Assembly (NCBI GenBank): GCA_031769625.1
Contig: JAUIMM010000003.1
Coordinates: 1,257,001-1,321,000 of the forward strand
From: Taudactylus pleione
Taxonomy: Eukaryota > Chordata > Amphibia > Anura > Myobatrachidae
DNA length: 64,000 bases
Direction: 5' to 3'
Shown: in pieces, positions 58,530 to 64,000 of the stretch
Layout: each line of letters starts with the position of its first letter
Position numbering within the stretch: the first letter of the stretch is position 1
Program-made: the position numbers and the translations under genes
The notes under the pieces: generated by a model
Told to the model about the DNA's origin: nothing
Database searches by the model: none
Seen by the model: only the letters and a program-made list of their open reading frames with translations

Positions 58530-59342
58530 ATGGATTCCTCTGAGGACAGCTATATAGAGGAGACTATTAATGACAATGTGGAAGAAGCTGAAGATCCTGA
58601 ATTCTATACTGAGGATCTGGAGGTAGGAGAAGCTAATGAGGAGATGTACAGCTCTGACAGCGACGTCACATATGAGTCTGCTGTCCAGAGTATGGAAGAA
58701 CAGCAAACTGAGATGAAGGAACAACCACCCGCCAATAATGGAGTCATCGCAGAGTTTAAGACCCAGTGTGATGGAGAACATCTAGGTATAGAATACCAGT
58801 ACCGTCTTAGACAGCTGACACATCCAGCAGATGAAGAGGAGTATTTAATGGTGACCATAGAGGATGATCAGGCTGAAATCTCCATGTTTGGTGGCACAAT
58901 TTACAATCATAGGAACCGCTATAAAGGATGGCAGAGAATGCAGATGGAGTATGCATCAACATGTACCCACCATGAGAGACAGCAAAGTGACAGCGCTGAC
59001 TCAGGAGAGCCCATAGGTGACCTGGGGGAAGACCACAGCAACATCGCCAATGGCAGCCTGGTTACAGAGAGCGAGTACAAGCAGGAGGAAACGGCTGAGG
59101 ACAGAGTACAAGCGATAAAGCAGCGTAAAAAAGACCTAAAAGCTGAAATCAAACAGAAAAAAGCTGAAATCAAACAGAAAAAAGCTGAAATCAAACAACT
59201 GCAGCAGCAGCAGGATGACATCACAGAGAGGCTCAGGGAGGAGACATCGCGCTTTGGGTGGCGACGCATATTCAGAAGAATGAGAACATCAGTGATAAAT
59301 GTGTTTCGCAGACGTAACAGGGTCGTTGTACCTCTTGCATAG
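58530..59342 (+). CDS. uncharacterised 270-residue acidic/coiled-coil protein, single exon
   Basis: I do not recognise this protein. An uninterrupted ORF starts at the ATG at 58530, close to an AT-rich leader, and stops at 59340-59342. The first 75 residues are strongly acidic (SSEDSYIEE, EEAEDPEFYTEDLE). A middle part contains MFGGTIYNHRNRYKGWQRMQ. Residues about 195-235 form a Lys/Glu/Gln coiled coil with three tandem copies of AEIKQKK, and the C-terminus is very basic (GWRRIFRRMRTSVINVFRRR). An acceptor-like ctcacttacag lies 65 bp upstream, so a 5' exon is possible. AATAAA occurs at 60482. It lies on the opposite strand to CCDC180, inside a block bounded by inverted repeats, so it may be a retrogene or an element-encoded accessory protein. 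Confidence 0.5.
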   Translation: MDSSEDSYIEETINDNVEEAEDPEFYTEDLEVGEANEEMYSSDSDVTYESAVQSMEEQQTEMKEQPPANNGVIAEFKTQCDGEHLGIEYQYRLRQLTHPADEEEYLMVTIEDDQAEISMFGGTIYNHRNRYKGWQRMQMEYASTCTHHERQQSDSADSGEPIGDLGEDHSNIANGSLVTESEYKQEETAEDRVQAIKQRKKDLKAEIKQKKAEIKQKKAEIKQLQQQQDDITERLREETSRFGWRRIFRRMRTSVINVFRRRNRVVVPLA

Positions 59343-59344
59343 AG

Positions 59345-60450
59345 TGTCACCTGCTCCCAGTGCTAACACCATCACCCAGCGCTGCCTGCAACACTCATCT
59401 GTCACCAGCCCCCAGTGCTAACGCCATCACCCAGCGCTGCCTGCAACACTCATCTGTCACCAGCCCCCAGTGCTATCGCCATCACCGAGTACTACCTGCA
59501 GTAGTCACCTGTCACCATCACCCTGCGCTGCCTTCAACACTCATCTGTCACCATCACCCAGCGCTAACACCAACACCCAGCGCTGCCTGCAATAGTCACC
59601 TCTGTCACCATCACCCAGCGCTAACACCAACACCCAGCACTGCCTGCAATAATCACCTCTGTCACCAACTCCCAGCGCCGTCACCATCACCCAGCGCTGC
59701 CTGCAAAAGTCATCTCTGCCTCCAGCTCTCAGCGCTGTCACCAACGACCAGCGCTGCCTGCAAAAGTCAACTCTGCCCTCGCTCCCTGTGCTGTCACCAA
59801 CACCCAGCACTGCCTGCAAAAGTCATCTCTGCCTCCAGTTCCCTGTGCTGTCACCAACACCCAGCACTGCCTGCAAAAGTCATCTCTGCCTCCAGCTCCC
59901 TGTGCTGTCACCAACACCCAGCACTGCCTGCAAAAGTCATCTCTGCCTCCAGCTCCCTGTGCTGTCACCAACACCCAGCACTGCCTGCAAAAGTCATCTC
60001 TGCCTCCAGCTCCCTGTGCTGTCACCAACACCCAGCACTGCCTGCAAAAGTCATCTCTGCCTCCAGCTCCCTGTGCTGTCACCAACGCCCAGCGCTGCCT
60101 GCAAAAGTCATCTCTGCCTCCAGCTCCCTGTGCTGTCACCAACACCCAGCACTGCCTGCAAAAGTCATCTCTGTCTCCAGCTCCCTGTGCTGTCACTAAC
60201 ACCCAGCACTGCCTGCAAAAGTCATCTCTGCCTCCAGCTCCCAGTGCTGTCACCAACAACCAGCACTGCCTGCAAAAGTCATCTCTTCCTCCAGCTCCCA
60301 GCGCTGCCTGCAAATGTCATCTGTCACCAGCTCGCAGCGCTGTCACCAACACCCAGCACTGCCTGCAAAAGTCATCTCTTCCTCCAGCTCCCAGCGCTGC
60401 CTGCAAAAGTCATCTCTGCCTCCAGCTCCCAGCGCTGTCACCAACCTGCT
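59345..60450. repeat. 57-bp minisatellite in the 3' flank of the 270-codon ORF
   Basis: Tandem units of about 57 bp around ctgtcaccaacacccagcac and ctgcctgcaaaagtcat, more diverged at the 59345-59760 end and nearly identical after 59790. Because 57 is a multiple of three, long false ORFs appear on both strands. Confidence 0.92.
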
Positions 60451-61669
60451 GCCTGATATTTGCAGTCACCCTTTTACATACAAATAAAAACATAGCAATT
60501 CAAATTATACAAGTGAGTTGTCTTCAATAAAAATCTATAATCATATCATACATAAGCATTTCCATTATATGTTGGTATTGAATGTGACAATATAACCCGA
60601 GGTTAGAAAACTGCTGTCAGACCAGCAAAGGTCCCCAAATCTTATAGGTAACAAGCAAATTAATAGATTTGCTGATTACAAGAAGGAGGCACTTATGCCA
60701 TATAAAATGGAGTTAACTTTCACAGTCACAAACAGTCGCTCTCTTTCTTCTTGCATAATATATTTATTAATAGACAAAATGTATACTATATAATTTTACC
60801 ATTAATACAGCTGGGATATATAATACTGGTTTTGGTTGAATATCTACCTTACGCTGGATGGTTCTGAACGATAAATGTCCGAAAATGCTGAAAAAAAAAA
60901 GGCGGAAAATGGTTGGTGCCCTGGGCAGAGGGGGCACCGTCAGCCTGGGCAATGTCCAGCGCTGGGATCAAGTGTTGATCCGAGCGCCAGCAGTCCTGCA
61001 GCCCGGTGAGATGTGTCCCTGGCGGGTGACATTTGGCGCAGGCTGCGAGCTGGGCGCAGCTCGTGGACCAGCGGGAATTTGAAATTTGGCGCGGGCCATG
61101 AGCCACTACGGCTTGCGCACCGGCAGCCAATAGAAAGCGTCCATGGTGAGCCAATCGCGACTCGCCGCTTCATGGCTGGCTCCACCTGCCGCGTCTTTCA
61201 TCAGACGCCACTCGGCAGAAAAGGTCAGTTCGGTGGAGGGTGGGGATGTCGCGGGAAGAGCTCCGGCAGCTGCGAAAGAGGCCAGAAGACACCAGGCTCA
61301 GGACAGAAGAACTCCGGCGGCGGTGCCACTGGCCAGGACAGAGAATGTGGCTAAGGACCGGACAGGTAGGCTACCATTAATCCCTTCCTAGACCACCAGG
61401 TTGTCAGGCACTAGGCCCGTCGGGTAATTACGCCTGTATCACTGATGGGGGGCGCCGTTTATTCCCTTGCCCTGGGCGCCAATCCCTCTAGTTAAGCCCC
61501 TGACTATCATTTACTGCCAACTCCCGACACTTGGTTGCTGACGCCCTGCTGCTTATTTAAGTGTTATGCGCCAATGTTTATAAATCATGTCCTTGTCCTG
61601 AATTGTTTGTACTTTTAGTAAATGTTTTTTTCTTGTGTGCTCGTTTGTTTATGTACTATGTAAGGCGCT
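60451..61669. other. region between the minisatellite and the copia fragment
   Basis: AATAAA at 60482 and CAATAAAAA near 60523 may end the 270-codon transcript. 60900-61500 is GC-rich repeat DNA with ggtgccctgggc strings; no exon seen. Confidence 0.45.
60673..60765 (+). repeat. direct repeat, copy 1
   Basis: Begins gctgattacaagaaggaggc and contains ccatataaaatggag, a TATA-like string. It recurs at 63122-63213, next to arm B. Confidence 0.75.
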
Positions 61670-62150
61670 GCCGAACATGACCAGACATTGCCCCTGCTGT
61701 CAGTCGTGTAAGCCAATTTGCAATCAAACCAGGAGCTGGACAGCCTTTAAATGCATCCTCAGTATTTGAAAGAGACACTATCCTTAAAGCTAAAATTCAT
61801 GAAAACTGAAACTTTGGAGTTCTATGATGCCGAGCTGATGAAGACCACAGGTGTTCCTAGTCTGGATACCTAATTGGTTTGGCAGGCAGCACCGTTAGCT
61901 GGGCAAGCAGGAAACAGCCAACCGTTGTCTAATCCACTACTGAGGCAGAGTATATGGCTCTTACTGAAACAACCAAGGAAGCATTATGGTTGAAGGAGAC
62001 TTTGTGTGACTTAGGTCTTCCGTCAATATTAACATTGCAGGTATAAGTAATGTGCCTCCTCACAGTTATTTGAGGTCAAATCATGAGGAAATCCCATATT
62101 AAGTCTCGGCGCAATGATATTTCATCTAGAAGTAAATCCAGCAAATTCCA
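61670..62150 (+). pseudogene. Ty1/copia RT/RNase H fragment, decayed
   Basis: Translation across shifted frames gives the end of a copia RT and its RNase H: PDIAPAVSRVSQF, WTAFKCIL, LAGSTVSWASRKQPTVV, and after one in-frame TAA, TTEAEYMALTETTKEALWL and KETLCDLGLP, then a KSHIK-SRR string like the KHIDVRYHF region. At least two frameshifts and several stops are present. No LTRs, integrase or gag were found nearby. Confidence 0.85.
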
Positions 62151-62261
62151 AATGGATGGACCTATTTAACTCATTCTTGGCACATACTTCTAAAATTGCA
62201 AAATGTATTGGAAAATGGGACATGCTGACAATACAGGCAGCCTTGGAGGTACAACTAAGGT

Positions 62262-62525
62262 TGTGTACACACCTAACAGATATATCTGCAGATGATGCAT
62301 GTTCATACACACTGCACAAACTATCATCTGGCTGTGGGTCACAACACTGACTTGTGCAGCACAGCCGAAGCGCTGGGTCTGTGAACGACGTCATTCACAG
62401 ACACATGGCTGGTACATACTGGCCGACGTGCACACGATATATTGGGCGACTGGCCGACGTGCACACGATATATTGGGCAATCAATTGATCGGCCAGTATA
62501 TCTGCCAGTGTGCACCCAGCTTTAG
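62262..62525. mobile_element. probable MITE (gtgtacacacctaacag / gtgtgcacccagctttag)
   Basis: Loosely inverted ends, a local tandem duplication of ggccgacgtgcacacgatat (62421 and 62451) and several inverted strings. Confidence 0.6.
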
Positions 62526-62715
62526 GCTCAGTTCCATTTTCATTGGCCTCTAATGAAGGTTCGGGAACATCTAATGGTAAGATCAGTACCGTTTTCTTAT
62601 AAATATTCATGGAGTAAAAGGGCGCTCAGATGTGACCTTTCTAATTTGGTTTGGTTCATGTTCAAGATAACTGGGATACAGCATTTTTTTCAGGCTTCAA
62701 AGCATGCATGTGGTT

Positions 62716-63119
62716 ATGACAACCTGTCCCTGTTTGTATTTGCTAATAAAGTTTATATCGTTGTAAAAAAAACAAAAAACGACAACAATATAGCAGCAAT
62801 GAAACCTCTTATTTTATCTCTATGAATGAAAAGTAGAATTTTATTCATAAAAAAACACTGAAACACTGGTCCCACTGACTCTCATGTATAGTACAATAAC
62901 CTCTGTATTATGGACATTACGGAAATTGCTGAAACACCTGCAACTGGCTGATCAAACTTCTGCTACTGTAGCCATAGAAATAGCAGCTGTATAACTAATC
63001 ACTACATAATACTGTACATCCCCCAGCAAGTTACCTCACACTCACTGTCCCTCTCTCTGTTGGATTATGTCTTATGCATCACATTCTAACACAGTGCTTC
63101 CCAAACTCTCCTCAATCAC
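62716..63119 (+). repeat. inverted repeat arm B
   Basis: Same sequence as arm A on the plus strand (taataaagtttatatcg, an A-rich run, ccccagcaagttacctcac), interrupted by about 150 extra bases (roughly 62847-62993) that arm A lacks. Confidence 0.8.
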
Positions 63120-63121
63120 CG

Positions 63122-63213
63122 CGCTGATTACAAGAAGGAGGCACTTATGCCATATAAAATTGAGTTTTAATTTTCGAAGTCACAAACACTAGCTATCTTG
63201 CTTCTTGCATAGT
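63122..63213 (+). repeat. direct repeat, copy 2
   Basis: Second copy of the 60673-60765 sequence, starting three bases after inverted arm B ends. It is diverged in its second half (tcgaagtcacaaacactag). Confidence 0.75.
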
Positions 63214-64000
63214 ATATTTTCTGGTATATTTAGTTTTCTGGGCTTCTATGAATTAGCCACGGCATCCTTGCTCACAGCAGGAGAGTCCTCTGCGTGTCTG
63301 GGGACCCGCTATGTCTGCGGCAGCTTAGATTTGCTCAGAAGTCTGATGGCCATTGGATCTGCGTTCGATGCTTTCGGTTTTGTAGGTGAGCGTCGGATGT
63401 GAGATGCTTTCAGTGGGCCTCTCTAGGCACTGGACGGCCTGTGGGTCATTAGCGTATTTTCGCATTTGTGATGCGCGGGACTGTGCAGCTGCGATGGCAT
63501 TTGCGTGCACATCTGAATCGGTCACGATGGCATTTGCGGCTGGAGATGGAAAAACAGTGGGTGGCGTGCAGAGGCGGATTAAGAGTGGAGGGGACCTTTG
63601 TGCAGCCTCCGTGTCCGTCCCCACTCTGGCTGGTACATATGCAGAGTAGACTCTCGCACTGTGCCAGAGTCAAATGGGTATGCGTTGATCTACGGGAACA
63701 TGGTCCTCGCGCCATTTTTCCCATAGTCGTTTTACTGGGCATGCATAGATTTCAGGGAGATTTGCACCCGTTCCATTTTCCTGGCGATTTCTACAGCACC
63801 AATGGATAGGCGAGTCTCGTCCGTGGGTGCAGGGTGTGAGGTGTGGGCCCCCCTAGCTCGTGTTCACAGCACCCATTATATATGCGCCCTTGGCCGTGTG
63901 ATTATAGGCATGAAACTAGCAGCACCTGGCGTGCATCGCAGAATCGGACCCTTCGTGTGCATGGAAACAAGTGCGGTAACAATGTAAGTGTATCGGTCCA
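63214..64000. other. right edge of the window
   Basis: Repeat-like, CG-richer DNA with short open frames on both strands. None has family features or matching splice sites, and no further CCDC180 exon was found. Confidence 0.4.

Noticed and set aside
59360..60456. Long ORFs on both strands (up to 279, 222 and 191 codons)
   Set aside because: They lie in the 57-bp minisatellite; a unit divisible by three keeps several frames open. The translations are pure repeats of the unit.

Overview
The window is vertebrate nuclear DNA, most likely from a frog with a large, repeat-rich genome. Genes are split into short exons with consensus splice sites. Introns are packed with hAT-like and Tc1-like miniature elements, foldback elements, minisatellites, tRNA-derived SINE-like copies, a DIRS tyrosine-recombinase retrotransposon and a decayed Ty1/copia fragment. 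The exact species cannot be read from the sequence.

Layout. (1) 128-10240, plus strand: the 3' part of an immunoglobulin-superfamily receptor gene. A cysteine-less V-type Ig exon (128-514) is followed after a 9.6-kb intron by a terminal exon (10131-10240) with a transmembrane helix carrying an arginine and almost no tail. (2) 10241-13573: intergenic DNA between two convergent genes. (3) 13574-57668, minus strand: 28 consecutive coding exons of a long coiled-coil protein that I identify as CCDC180 (DUF4455/DUF4456 family). All exon junctions are phase-compatible and the chain gives about 1,256 residues to the stop codon. The first roughly 400-450 residues must lie beyond the right edge. (4) 51354-57160: a DIRS element on the minus strand inside the first visible CCDC180 intron, with inverted terminal repeats, an internal complementary region, and damaged gag, RT/RNase H and tyrosine-recombinase reading frames. 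(5) 58151-63119: a block bounded by inverted repeats that holds an intact, unrecognised 270-codon ORF on the plus strand, a 57-bp minisatellite directly after its stop, and the copia fragment.

The two host genes show no functional link. CCDC180 is a cilium/sperm-associated coiled-coil protein of poorly known function. The Ig gene looks like a cell-surface immune or adhesion receptor. Between the exons, repeats are organised in recurrent ways: G-rich TTAGG-like minisatellites carried inside two MITE families, a 70-bp array filling about 95% of one intron, nested hAT insertion with an 8-bp target duplication, a MITE built from consecutive hairpins, and several inverted repeat pairs that bracket CCDC180 exons.

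No searches were run. Family names rest on motifs and recall; splice sites and phases were worked out by hand from the sequence.
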